Shown here: positions 1-6,509 of the stretch, piece by piece | Numbering within the stretch: position 1 is the stretch's first letter | Layout of the letters: every line of letters starts with the position of its first letter | Program-made: the position numbers and the translations under genes | Source of the DNA: Clostridia bacterium | Lineage (GTDB): Bacteria > Bacillota_A > Clostridia > Oscillospirales > CAG-272 | NCBI GenBank assembly: GCA_017453335.1 | Contig: JAFTKI010000043.1 | Coordinates: 1-9,911 of the forward strand | Length of the DNA: 9,911 nucleotides | Direction of reading: 5' to 3' | Notes under the pieces: model-generated | What the model was told of the DNA's origin: nothing | Database searches by the model: none | Seen by the model: the letters and a program-made list of their open reading frames with translations, nothing else

Positions 1-55
1 ATTTTGATAAAAATTTCAGTGCGTCCTTTGAATACCTGATTTTGATCTCATTCAT
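1..55 (-). CDS. RelE/ParE-like toxin, N-terminal 18 codons only (partial)
   Basis: The gene starts at an ATG (complement of 53-55) and runs off the left edge. Only 18 residues are visible, beginning MNEIKIRYSKDALKFL. The pattern of a short beta strand followed by YS-x-x-ALKFL is typical of the N-terminus of RelE/ParE/HigB-type toxins, which cleave ribosome-bound mRNA (RelE, HigB) or poison gyrase (ParE). A GGAG ribosome binding site lies at 64-67, eight bases from the start. No antitoxin gene precedes it, because the upstream 195 bp are non-coding. If this is a toxin-antitoxin pair, the toxin comes first, as in higBA, with the antitoxin beyond the left edge. The assignment rests on one short motif, so another small protein cannot be excluded. 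Confidence 0.5.
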   Translation of the reverse strand, partial: MNEIKIRYSKDALKFLSK

Positions 56-98
56 TGATTATTCTCCGTAAAAGTGGAATGTTTTATCCTACACTTAT

Positions 99-127
99 AG
101 TATATAGGATTTATCCTATTTTGTCAA
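99..127 (-). promoter_or_regulatory. Promoter of the RelE-like gene
   Basis: On the minus strand, a -35 box TTGACA (122-127, 6/6 consensus) and a -10 box TATACT (99-104, 5/6) are separated by 17 bases. Transcription would start near 92 and run into the gene starting at 55, giving a leader of about 37 nt. Confidence 0.7.
104..119. promoter_or_regulatory. Inverted-repeat operator inside the promoter spacer
   Basis: ATAGGAT-TT-ATCCTAT is a perfect 7-2-7 inverted repeat lying almost exactly between the -10 and -35 boxes. The half-site TTTATCCTA (110-118) recurs at 83-91 in the same orientation, 27 bp away. This is the arrangement expected for autorepression by a DNA-binding antitoxin. The repressor itself is not visible in the window. 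Confidence 0.5.
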
Positions 128-173
128 TAGATTTCGGAAAGTTTTTTAGATTTATTTCTATTGTTGTCGAAAG

Positions 174-212
174 AATTACCGATTGGCTATTTGGTTTTAC
201 CGGTTGGTAATT
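174..212. repeat. Imperfect inverted repeat downstream of queA
   Basis: Two 13-base arms (174-186 and 200-212) pair as AATTACC/GGTAATT plus an inner block, around a 13-base loop. Three of the pairs are G-U only if the plus strand is transcribed; on the minus strand they become A-C mismatches. It could be a weak queA terminator, but it lacks a clean T-tract in that direction. The rest of 128-250 is AT-rich and shows nothing else. Confidence 0.3.
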
Positions 213-250
213 TTCCATAAATTTTATTTGTTATATACTATTTTATTTAG

Positions 251-1330
251 TCAAAATATATAGCAGGCATCTCCAAAGCTGAAAAACCGATACTCCTCCT
301 CCACAGCCACGCGGTATGCGTCCATCACCTTATCTTGGCGGTAAAACGCCGATACCAGCATAAGCAGCGTGCTTTCGGGCAGGTGGAAATTGGTGATCAA
401 GGCATCAACCGCCTTGAATTTGTAGCCCGGGTAGATAAAAATACCCGTGTCACCCGACTTTGCGGGAATATGTCCGTTCTCCTCCGCCACCGACTCAACC
501 GTGCGGCAGGAGGTGGTTCCCACGCAGATCAATCGGCCGCCCTTTGCTTTGCGCTCGTTGATCAGATCGGCACTCGCACGGGGTACCGAAAAGAATTCGG
601 TGTGCATCACATGCTCGTCAATGCGGTCTGCTTTCACGGGACGGAAGGTTCCCAAGCCAACGTGCAGCATCACGGGCGCGATCGCAACACCCTTGTCGCG
701 GATCTTTTGCAACAGCTCGGGCGTAAAATGCAGTCCCGCCGTCGGTGCCGCCGCCGAGCCTTCCTCACGTGCGTAGACGGTCTGATAGCGGTCATTGTCC
801 TTGAGCTGCTCGGTGATATAGGGCGGCAGAGGCATCATGCCGATCTCTTGCAACAATTCGTAGATGGTCGCATATACTGTATGGTCGTAAGAGAACCGAA
901 TGATCCGATTTCCCTCCTCCACCATATCGATCACTTCGCCCGTCAGAAGCCCCTCGCCAAACACCAAACGCATGCCGATGCGCGCACGTTTGCCGGGCTT
1001 CACCAGAACCTCCCACGTGTCCAGATCACGCTGACGAAGCAGCAACAGCTCGATCAATGCCTCTTCTCTGCCCTCCACGTGTCCGTACAGGCGCGCGGGA
1101 ATGACCTTGGAATCGTTGATCACCAGAACGTCGTTTGGCTGTAAATACTCCAATAGATCATAAAAATGGCGGTGAGAAAGAGTCCCCTTTTCGCGGTCAA
1201 GCACCATCATGCGCGAATGGTCACGCGGCTCGATCGGGTGCTGGGCAATACGCTCCTCGGGCAGGTCATAGTAAAAATCAGCCGTCCGCAGGTCTGTTTC
1301 GGGCTTTTGGTTCACGATCACTTCACTCAT
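251..1330 (-). CDS. queA: S-adenosylmethionine:tRNA ribosyltransferase-isomerase
   Basis: QueA transfers and isomerises the ribosyl part of SAM onto 7-aminomethyl-7-deazaguanine in tRNA, making epoxyqueuosine in the cytoplasmic queuosine pathway. The 359-residue protein matches the usual family length (about 340-360). Family blocks are all present: the N-terminal [12 protein letters not shown] (21-32), [10 protein letters not shown] (72-81), [15 protein letters not shown] (189-203), [11 protein letters not shown] (222-232), [12 protein letters not shown] (314-325) and the terminal SFGDA (351-355). The open frame extends 52 codons further upstream, but this ATG is preferred: it has AAGGAAGA just upstream and the conserved N-terminal block follows at residue 19. 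The usual partner tgt is not adjacent; downstream is non-coding DNA and then the toxin-like gene. It is divergent from dapA. Confidence 0.95.
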   Translation of the reverse strand: MSEVIVNQKPETDLRTADFYYDLPEERIAQHPIEPRDHSRMMVLDREKGTLSHRHFYDLLEYLQPNDVLVINDSKVIPARLYGHVEGREEALIELLLLRQRDLDTWEVLVKPGKRARIGMRLVFGEGLLTGEVIDMVEEGNRIIRFSYDHTVYATIYELLQEIGMMPLPPYITEQLKDNDRYQTVYAREEGSAAAPTAGLHFTPELLQKIRDKGVAIAPVMLHVGLGTFRPVKADRIDEHVMHTEFFSVPRASADLINERKAKGGRLICVGTTSCRTVESVAEENGHIPAKSGDTGIFIYPGYKFKAVDALITNFHLPESTLLMLVSAFYRQDKVMDAYRVAVEEEYRFFSFGDACYIF

Positions 1331-1401
1331 CTTGTATCTTCCTTTTTCAAAACAGTTTTCAAACATTTTCGCGGCGGCAGGCATATACTGAAACCGACGC
1401 G

Positions 1402-1430
1402 TTCCAAGCAAAACATCTACATAATAGAAT
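1402..1430 (+). promoter_or_regulatory. Putative dapA promoter overlapping the queA promoter
   Basis: TTCCAA (1402-1407, 3/6) and TAGAAT (1425-1430, 5/6) are spaced by 17 bases. The -10 occupies nearly the same six bases as the queA -10 on the other strand. The weak -35 makes this tentative; TATACT at 1384-1389 is another -10 candidate but lacks a -35. Confidence 0.3.
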
Positions 1431-1454
1431 ACCACAAATTGCCGCGAAATGCAA
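1426..1454 (-). promoter_or_regulatory. Putative queA promoter (extended -10)
   Basis: On the minus strand, TTGCAT (1449-1454) and TATTCT (1426-1431) are 17 bases apart, and the -10 is preceded by TGG, giving the extended TGnTATTCT form. The predicted start is near 1419, leaving a leader of about 90 nt before queA. Confidence 0.4.
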
Positions 1455-1480
1455 CGCTTTTTTGCAAAGTCGAAGGCGTT
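1453..1480 (+). promoter_or_regulatory. Hairpin in the dapA leader
   Basis: A 9-bp stem (1453-1461 with 1472-1480, two G-U pairs on the plus strand) closes a 10-base loop and is followed by a T-rich run through 1490. The ribosome binding site GGAG lies at 1498-1501. The hairpin could slow or attenuate transcription, but the stem is only partly GC-rich. Confidence 0.25.
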
Positions 1481-1508
1481 TTTCAATTTTTACAAAAGGA
1501 GACTGTCC

Positions 1509-2390
1509 ATGAGCTTGCAGAAACCCACACTTTTCACAGGTACCGCCACAGCACTGATCACCCCCTTTTCGAACGGAGAGATCGATTACGAAGCCCTTGG
1601 GAGCTTGATCGACCTGCAGTTGTCCTCAAACATCGACGCACTTTTGGTGGCGGGAACAACGGGAGAGAGTGCCACGCTGTCGGTTCGGGAGCTATACGAG
1701 CTGACCGCTTTTGCCAAGGAACGGATCGCGGGACGCGTACCGCTTCTGGCAGGTTGCGGCTCCAACTCAACCTCTCACGCCATAGAGCTGGCAAAAACCG
1801 CCTGTAAGGCGGGAGCCGACGGTTTGCTGGCAGTTACCCCCTATTACAACAAAGCCTCCGACAGAGGGCTTCTTGCCCACTATAACGCGATCGCAGATGC
1901 CGCCGAAAAGCCGCTGATCCTGTATAACGTCCCCTCGCGGACGGGATATCATCTGACGATGGAGCTGTACCGTGAGCTGGCAAAGCACGAGAACATCGTG
2001 GGTGTCAAAGAGGCATCGGGAAACTTAGGTCTTTTGGAGGCACTTTGCGACGAATGCGGCGACTCGCTGGACGTTTACACAGGAAACGATCACCAACTGG
2101 TTGCATCGATGAAGCTGGGCGCCGAGGGCGTGATTTCGGTCTACTCCAACGTGTTCCCTGCGGAAATGGTAGATCTGTGCCGTCTTTGCCTGCACGGCGA
2201 GTGGCGGATCGCGGGAGAGCATCAGCGCGCGCTGTTTGCCAAAATGCAGGCTCTTTTCTGGGAGGTCAACCCGATCCCCGTCAAGTACGTGGCATCGCTG
2301 ATGGGACTCTGCCGTCCCGAATACCGCCTGCCGCTCTGTCCTCCCGCGCCCGAGACAGCCAAGCGCTTGCGCACCCTTTTCGAGCTGTAA
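1509..2390 (+). CDS. dapA: 4-hydroxy-tetrahydrodipicolinate synthase
   Basis: DapA condenses pyruvate with aspartate semialdehyde, the first committed step to diaminopimelate and lysine; the enzyme is a cytoplasmic TIM barrel, usually a tetramer. The 293-residue product has the family's normal length and all key positions: GTTGE (49-53) with the substrate-binding threonine pair, the tyrosine pair in TPYYNKA (110-116), Tyr139 and Arg144 in YNVPSRTGYH (139-148), and the Schiff-base lysine Lys167 in GVKEASGN (165-172). The frame is open 20 codons further upstream, but this ATG follows GGAG at 1498-1501 by seven bases and begins just before the conserved FTGTATALITPF. No other lysine gene adjoins it. 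Related N-acetylneuraminate lyases are less likely given the complete DapA motif set. Confidence 0.93.
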   Translation: MSLQKPTLFTGTATALITPFSNGEIDYEALGSLIDLQLSSNIDALLVAGTTGESATLSVRELYELTAFAKERIAGRVPLLAGCGSNSTSHAIELAKTACKAGADGLLAVTPYYNKASDRGLLAHYNAIADAAEKPLILYNVPSRTGYHLTMELYRELAKHENIVGVKEASGNLGLLEALCDECGDSLDVYTGNDHQLVASMKLGAEGVISVYSNVFPAEMVDLCRLCLHGEWRIAGEHQRALFAKMQALFWEVNPIPVKYVASLMGLCRPEYRLPLCPPAPETAKRLRTLFEL

Positions 2391-2405
2391 TTTTTGCAAA
2401 TCTTC

Positions 2406-2433
2406 TTTACTTTTTGCGTTTTTGTGCTATAAT
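2406..2433 (+). promoter_or_regulatory. Promoter of the GH30 glycosidase gene
   Basis: TTTACT (2406-2411, 4/6) and a perfect TATAAT (2428-2433) are 16 bases apart. A TG at 2425-2426 makes it an extended -10. It lies in the 75-bp gap after dapA, so the glycosidase is probably transcribed on its own. Confidence 0.65.
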
Positions 2434-2465
2434 GAAGCCAATGAAGGCAAAAAAGGAGAAATACG

Positions 2466-3815
2466 GTGAAGGTTACACAGTTTTTTACAACGGGTAATTA
2501 CGTTCTTGCCAAGCGCGAGATCGCGCCTGCTCTGCAAATGTCGGGGATTCATACGCTCACGGCAACAAAAAAGGTCATATCCGAGGATTTTCTCGGCTTT
2601 GGAGTTGCGCTTACGGGAAGCTCCTGCTATCTTTTGGCGCAAATGCCGCAGGAAGACCGCACTGCCCTTTTGCAATCGCTCTACGGAAAGGACGGCTTGA
2701 ATCTATCGGTAGCCCGCCTGTCGATCGGCGCGTCCGACTACTCTGCCGAGCTTTATTCCTATGATGATGTCGAAAACGACACAGCTCTCAAGCATTTTTC
2801 GATCGAAAGAGACCGCGCCTATATCATTCCCATGATCCGCGAGATTCAAGCCATCCGTCCCGATCTGTATCTGTTTGCTTCTCCTTGGAGTCCTCCCGGC
2901 TGGATGAAAACGGGCGGCAGTATGTGCGGCGGATTTATGCGTTCGGGCTACCTTGACTGTTACGCCGAATACATCACGCGATTCGTTCGGGAATATGCCA
3001 AGGAGGGGATCCACATCTCTGCCCTGACGGTTCAAAACGAACCCGAAACACATCAAAGCGGCAGAATGCCTGCTTGTATCTGGCACCCCGACCAGGAGGC
3101 AGAATTTGCGCTTAAGCTGCGCCGACGTCTTGACGAGGCCGGACTTGACACAAAAATTTGGATCCACGATCACAATTTTGACGGCTGCAACCGTATCAGG
3201 TGGCAGCTTGACACCTATCCGGAACTGAAAAATGCCATAGACGGAATCGCGTTTCACTATTATAAAGGCGCGATCGAGGATACACGAGCGCTTCACGCCG
3301 CCTACCCCACATTGAAAATGCACTTTACCGAAGGCGGTCCTCGTCTCTATGACCACTATGACAGCGACTATTGCAAATGGGGCGGTATGATCTCCAAGGT
3401 ACTGAATGAGAGCTTTGGCTCTTTTACGGGATGGAATCTGATGCTTGACGAGCTTGGAGGCCCCAATATCGGTCCCTTCTTCTGCGGAGGTCTGTTGACC
3501 AAAAACAGCCAAAGCGGTGAGATCACCTACAGCGGTCAATACAAAGCGCTGGCGCACATCGCAAGCTTTTGGCAAAAGGGTGCGCAGGTTCTGGAGACCG
3601 AGATATCGAGCAACGCAATCGGACAGTTCAAGTACCCCTCCGAGGAAAAGCCGCTTGGGGCATCGCTGATCGAAAATCCCGATGGCTCCCGTGTATATCT
3701 GCTCGTCAACCCGAACGCCGACAAAAAGCAGGTGCAACTGTTTGAGGGCGGCGCATGGCGCTATATCGAGCTGCTCCCCGACAGCGTTTCCACCGTTTTG
3801 GTGCAGGAAAACTAA
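2466..3815 (+). CDS. Glycoside hydrolase family 30 glycosidase (glucosylceramidase-like)
   Basis: This 449-residue protein fits the GH30 family: (beta/alpha)8 barrel retaining glycosidases acting mainly on beta-glucosides, beta-xylosides or related beta-linked substrates. Visible family blocks are the N-terminal FGVALTGSS (45-53), ARLSIGASDYS (83-93), the SPWSPPGWMKT loop (139-149), the acid/base Glu192 in VQNEPE (189-194), AFHYY (262-266) and the nucleophile Glu289 in FTEGG (287-291). Residues from about 370 form the C-terminal beta domain. There is no signal peptide or membrane segment, so it should act inside the cell on imported oligosaccharides or glycosides. The GTG start is supported by AAGGAG (2453-2458) seven bases upstream; no in-frame ATG occurs nearer than residue 25. 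Exact substrate cannot be read from the sequence, and no sugar transporter adjoins it. Confidence 0.88.
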   Translation: MKVTQFFTTGNYVLAKREIAPALQMSGIHTLTATKKVISEDFLGFGVALTGSSCYLLAQMPQEDRTALLQSLYGKDGLNLSVARLSIGASDYSAELYSYDDVENDTALKHFSIERDRAYIIPMIREIQAIRPDLYLFASPWSPPGWMKTGGSMCGGFMRSGYLDCYAEYITRFVREYAKEGIHISALTVQNEPETHQSGRMPACIWHPDQEAEFALKLRRRLDEAGLDTKIWIHDHNFDGCNRIRWQLDTYPELKNAIDGIAFHYYKGAIEDTRALHAAYPTLKMHFTEGGPRLYDHYDSDYCKWGGMISKVLNESFGSFTGWNLMLDELGGPNIGPFFCGGLLTKNSQSGEITYSGQYKALAHIASFWQKGAQVLETEISSNAIGQFKYPSEEKPLGASLIENPDGSRVYLLVNPNADKKQVQLFEGGAWRYIELLPDSVSTVLVQEN

Positions 3816-3859
3816 AAAAGATACCGTCCTGTGATTGTTTCACAGGACGGTATCTTTTT
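3815..3859. terminator. Bidirectional intrinsic terminator, 20-bp perfect stem
   Basis: Arms 3815-3834 and 3840-3859 are perfectly complementary around a 5-base loop, with five A at the left foot and five T at the right foot. It therefore terminates both the rightward GH30 gene and the leftward ABC permease. Its feet overlap the stop codons of both genes (3813-3815 and 3858-3860). Confidence 0.9.
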
Positions 3860-5102
3860 ACTGTCTTTTGAATACTGTTTTCAGAATCGTGCCGATCTTG
3901 GGCGGTGTGCCGTAAAGAAGTACGCCCACGCGATAGATCCGTGCCGACAAGAATCCGATCCCGATCACAGAGCCGATCAGGATCACGATCGAAACGGCAA
4001 TCTCATACCATGCCACCGTGCTCATGCAAATGCGCGTAAACATTGCCATGGGAGATGTAAACGGAATGTATGAGCAGATCAGCATTGCCATGTTGTCCAC
4101 ATCTCCGCTGCTCATTGAGAATACGACCACCATAAATCCAACCACAAACAGGATGGAGATCGGCATAACCGATGTGTTGATATCCTCCAGCTTGGATGCG
4201 GTCGAGCCGATCGCACCGAACAAAAAGGCGTAGATCAAGAATCCGAGGACAAAGAAAACGATCATGAAAAGGAAAAGCTCAATGGGAATGTCAAAGATCG
4301 ACGAGATCAACGGGCTGGTCATGTACTCACGGTTGAGGTTATAGAACAGGATCGCAGAGCCAAATATCACCACAAGCTGTACAAAGCCCGCGATACAGGA
4401 TGCCAGCACCTTTCCAAACATCATACTTACAGGCTTTGCACTGGTTACCAACAGCTCCATCGCTCTGGAGCTTTTTTCGGTTGCCACGTTGGTTGCCACC
4501 ATCTGCCCGTACAGCAAAATCACCATATACAGGGCAAAGATCATGATATAGGTGTAAAAGAAATTCTGCATCTGATCGTTGCCAAGCACAAGTGTCTCAC
4601 CCTCAATCTGCACCGACATGATCGCTCCCACCTGCTCGACGCTCATGCCGCTTTGCATCAGAACATTCGCACGGTACACCTCTTGCAACACAGCCCTCGC
4701 CGTTTCCGAATTCATATCATACATCGAAAGATTGTTAACGTAGTAGGTAAAAGAAGTAAAGTCGTTCATCACAAAAGCACACTCAACGCTGCCCGACGTC
4801 ACCTGTTCCTTCACCTCTGCCACCGCCTCGGCGGTAACGCGCACATCATAGTCGGAGAACGCTTGGCTGAAATAGGACCCGATCAGCTCTGCCAAGGCTT
4901 CGTCCTCGGTCTGAATCAGCATAACGGGGGAATCCGCTTCGGCTTGGTCGGATCCTCCGTCTGCAGAAACCTCTTCCATCAAACGGGGGATAAACATTGA
5001 GACCGCGATCACAATCACAAGAAAGACCGTGAGTCCGACAAAGATCTTATTGCGCAGATAGCCTTTGAGCTCAAATTTGAGTATTTTTCCAAACTGTTTC
5101 AT
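3858..5102 (-). CDS. ABC-2 type exporter permease, NatB-like
   Basis: This 414-residue integral membrane protein is the permease half of an ABC exporter with the ATPase encoded just upstream. It has the NatB/YhaP layout: a cytoplasmic N-terminal helix, one membrane segment (about 20-38), a large extracytoplasmic domain (about 41-180), then five or so membrane segments (about 183-203, 230-254, 274-298, 312-330, 367-387). The conserved cytoplasmic block ATEKSSRAMELLVTSAKP (207-224) is the NatB-type coupling motif. The ATG at 5102 has an AAGGAGGAG site (5107-5115) overlapping the ATPase stop codon, which suggests translational coupling. NatAB exports sodium in Bacillus, but this broad family also exports peptides and drugs, so the substrate is open. 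Confidence 0.87.
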   Translation of the reverse strand: MKQFGKILKFELKGYLRNKIFVGLTVFLVIVIAVSMFIPRLMEEVSADGGSDQAEADSPVMLIQTEDEALAELIGSYFSQAFSDYDVRVTAEAVAEVKEQVTSGSVECAFVMNDFTSFTYYVNNLSMYDMNSETARAVLQEVYRANVLMQSGMSVEQVGAIMSVQIEGETLVLGNDQMQNFFYTYIMIFALYMVILLYGQMVATNVATEKSSRAMELLVTSAKPVSMMFGKVLASCIAGFVQLVVIFGSAILFYNLNREYMTSPLISSIFDIPIELFLFMIVFFVLGFLIYAFLFGAIGSTASKLEDINTSVMPISILFVVGFMVVVFSMSSGDVDNMAMLICSYIPFTSPMAMFTRICMSTVAWYEIAVSIVILIGSVIGIGFLSARIYRVGVLLYGTPPKIGTILKTVFKRQ

Positions 5103-5114
5103 ATGCGCTCCTCC

Positions 5115-6005
5115 TTATACCTGCTCGCCCGCGTACTCTACGAAAATATCGTTGAGCGAAGGTTCAAAAACCTTGACTTCATCGATATCGTAGTTACTCA
5201 CCAACCGCTTCATTGTTTCCTGCTTCTCGGCAGGATCGGCAAGACGTATCATCAACCTGCCGTCCTCGGCCGTTGTGCAGGATGCGCCAAAATCCGCCAG
5301 GATCGGCTCGGGATCGGTGGTGCTGACCACCAAGCGGTCACGCACATAGTTGCGCTTGATCTCATGCAGCTCACCGCAAATTGCGACCTTTCCCGCATTG
5401 ATAATGGCAATGCTGTCACAAAACTCTTCAATGTAACTCATCTGGTGGCTGGAAAAAAGAACGATCTTTCCTTTTGCGATCTGTTCCTTGACCACATTCT
5501 TGAGCAATATCGCGTTGACGGGATCCAATCCCGAAAAGGGCTCGTCAAGGATCACGATCTCGGGATCATGCGCCAGCGCTGTGATCAGTTGGATCTTCTG
5601 TTGATTTCCTTTTGAAAGTGTATCGAGCCGCTTGTTGCGGTATTCGGTCATACCAAGCCGCTCCAGCCAATGATCCACCGCCTTGACCGCCTCCTTGGCG
5701 CGCATTCCCTTAAGCTCGGCAAAATAGATCAACTGATCGATGATCGGCTTTTTGGGATAGAGTCCGCGTTCTTCGGGAAGATATCCAATGCCGATGCGAT
5801 TGTAGTCGATCGGCTTTCCGTCCAAAAGCACCTCTCCGCTGTTTGCGGGGAAAACGTTCATCAAAATACGGATGGTGGTGGTTTTTCCCGCGCCGTTTCT
5901 GCCCAAAAGCCCAAATGCTTTGCCGCCCTCCACCGAGAAAGACACGCCCTTCAAAACCTCCTTCGCTCCGAAAGACTTGTCAATGTTTTTCAGCTCCAGT
6001 AACAT
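5115..6005 (-). CDS. ABC transporter ATP-binding protein, NatA-like
   Basis: The 296-residue nucleotide-binding subunit powers the adjacent permease. Motifs in order: Walker A GRNGAGKT (35-42), the family's Q-loop region GYLPEERGLYPK (74-85), the signature TLSKGNQQK (129-137), Walker B with catalytic Glu in IVILDEPFSGLDP (150-162, Asp154/Glu155), and the switch histidine His187 in SSHQ. The C-terminal domain (about 220-296) ends with the FEPSLNDIFVE block seen in NatA/DRA-type exporters. The ATG at 6005 has AAAGGAGGAG immediately upstream. It is the first gene of a two-gene operon, with 12 bp to the permease. The genes were not placed in a drug-resistance or bacteriocin class, because nothing nearby indicates a substrate. 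Confidence 0.92.
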   Translation of the reverse strand: MLLELKNIDKSFGAKEVLKGVSFSVEGGKAFGLLGRNGAGKTTTIRILMNVFPANSGEVLLDGKPIDYNRIGIGYLPEERGLYPKKPIIDQLIYFAELKGMRAKEAVKAVDHWLERLGMTEYRNKRLDTLSKGNQQKIQLITALAHDPEIVILDEPFSGLDPVNAILLKNVVKEQIAKGKIVLFSSHQMSYIEEFCDSIAIINAGKVAICGELHEIKRNYVRDRLVVSTTDPEPILADFGASCTTAEDGRLMIRLADPAEKQETMKRLVSNYDIDEVKVFEPSLNDIFVEYAGEQV

Positions 6006-6049
6006 ATAACTCCTCCTTTGATCAATACCAAGATCAATTGCTTCGATTT

Positions 6050-6078
6050 ATTATACTATATTTTCTTGCACATATCAA
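6050..6078 (-). promoter_or_regulatory. Proximal promoter of the ABC operon
   Basis: On the minus strand, TTGATA (6073-6078, 5/6) and TATAAT (6050-6055, 6/6) are 17 bases apart. The predicted start is near 6043, about 38 nt before the ATPase start codon. Confidence 0.7.
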
Positions 6079-6158
6079 TAGATTTCAAAAAACAAATACC
6101 ATCGCCTCATATTGCACCAACGCTCCCTTTTTTTGCTTCGCATTGATACATACCTCAG

Positions 6159-6187
6159 ATTATACTCTATTTATAGACAATTGTCAA
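6159..6187 (-). promoter_or_regulatory. Distal ABC-operon promoter, perfect consensus
   Basis: On the minus strand, TTGACA (6182-6187) and TATAAT (6159-6164) are both 6/6 with a 17-base spacer. It would start near 6152 and read toward the ABC operon, making tandem promoters with the one at 6050-6078. The 147-nt leader between them contains only very short open frames. Confidence 0.7.
6176..6185. promoter_or_regulatory. Palindrome over the shared -35 region
   Basis: GACAATTGTC is a perfect 10-bp palindrome covering the -35 boxes of both divergent promoters. It is well placed as an operator for the adjacent Cro/CI-type protein. Part of the symmetry is a by-product of two TTGNCA boxes facing apart, so its regulatory role is inferred only from position. 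Confidence 0.4.
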
Positions 6188-6209
6188 GAGGTTGAGCATA
6201 TTTTATAAT
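6181..6209 (+). promoter_or_regulatory. Promoter of the HTH regulator gene
   Basis: TTGTCA (6181-6186, 5/6) and TATAAT (6204-6209, 6/6) are 17 bases apart. The -35 overlaps the -35 of the opposite promoter by five bases. The predicted start near 6216 leaves a leader of only about 15 nt, which is little more than the ribosome binding site. Confidence 0.65.
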
Positions 6210-6230
6210 AAAAAAAAGGGGGGAATCAAA

Positions 6231-6440
6231 ATGATCTCATACCAACCGTTTTATAATACCTTAAAAGAAAAAAAGATCAGCACCTATAAATTGATCAACC
6301 GGTACGGTGTCAGCAGAAGCCTGCTGGATCGGCTGAAACACAACAAGCCGCTAAGCACAGTAACCATAGACGATCTATGCAAGATCCTGTCCTGCAGGGT
6401 TGAAGATATCCTCGTTTTCATTCCCGAGGAATCGGTATAA
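6231..6440 (+). CDS. Small Cro/CI-type helix-turn-helix regulator
   Basis: A 69-residue protein that is essentially a single Cro/CI (XRE-family) DNA-binding domain. Helix 1 covers about 4-13, the helix-turn-helix about 16-36 with the stretch STYKLINRYGVSRSLLDRLK (17-36), and helices 4-5 cover TIDDLCKILSCRVEDIL (45-61), ending in the IDDLCKIL-x-C-x-x-x-DIL pattern common in small clostridial regulators. The ATG at 6231 is chosen because a G-run (6218-6223) lies seven bases upstream and the HTH domain begins at once; an upstream extension would cover the promoter. It is divergent from the ABC operon with interlocked promoters, so control of the exporter and of itself is plausible but not shown. 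No ligand-binding domain is present. Confidence 0.82.
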   Translation: MISYQPFYNTLKEKKISTYKLINRYGVSRSLLDRLKHNKPLSTVTIDDLCKILSCRVEDILVFIPEESV

Positions 6441-6484
6441 AACAGCAGCACAGGCATCGCAAAAGCGATGCCTGTGCTGCTGTT
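6441..6484. terminator. 20-bp perfect hairpin between convergent genes
   Basis: Arms 6441-6460 and 6465-6484 pair perfectly around an AAAA loop (TTTT on the minus strand). On the minus strand the stem runs straight into TTTTAT, so it should terminate the lipoprotein operon, whose last stop is 25 bp away. In the plus direction the T-run is about 10 bases downstream and termination of the HTH gene is less certain. The inner core GGCATCGC/GCGATGCC recurs in the hairpin at 8444-8489. Confidence 0.75.
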
Positions 6485-6509
6485 ATCTAACCCTTTTTGC
6501 CTTTTGAGC

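Noticed and set aside
335..1144. Long rightward open frame opposite queA
   Set aside because: It lies antisense to a complete queA, has no recognisable domain and is rich in His/Arg/Gln as expected for a shadow frame.
2396..2422. Small GCAAA/TTTGC stem followed by TTTTT after dapA as a terminator
   Set aside because: The stem is only five pairs with a 12-base loop and overlaps the GH30 promoter; too weak to annotate.
2703..3737. Leftward open frame of 344 codons opposite the GH30 gene
   Set aside because: The GH30 frame has all family motifs, a ribosome binding site and a promoter; the opposite frame has none of these.
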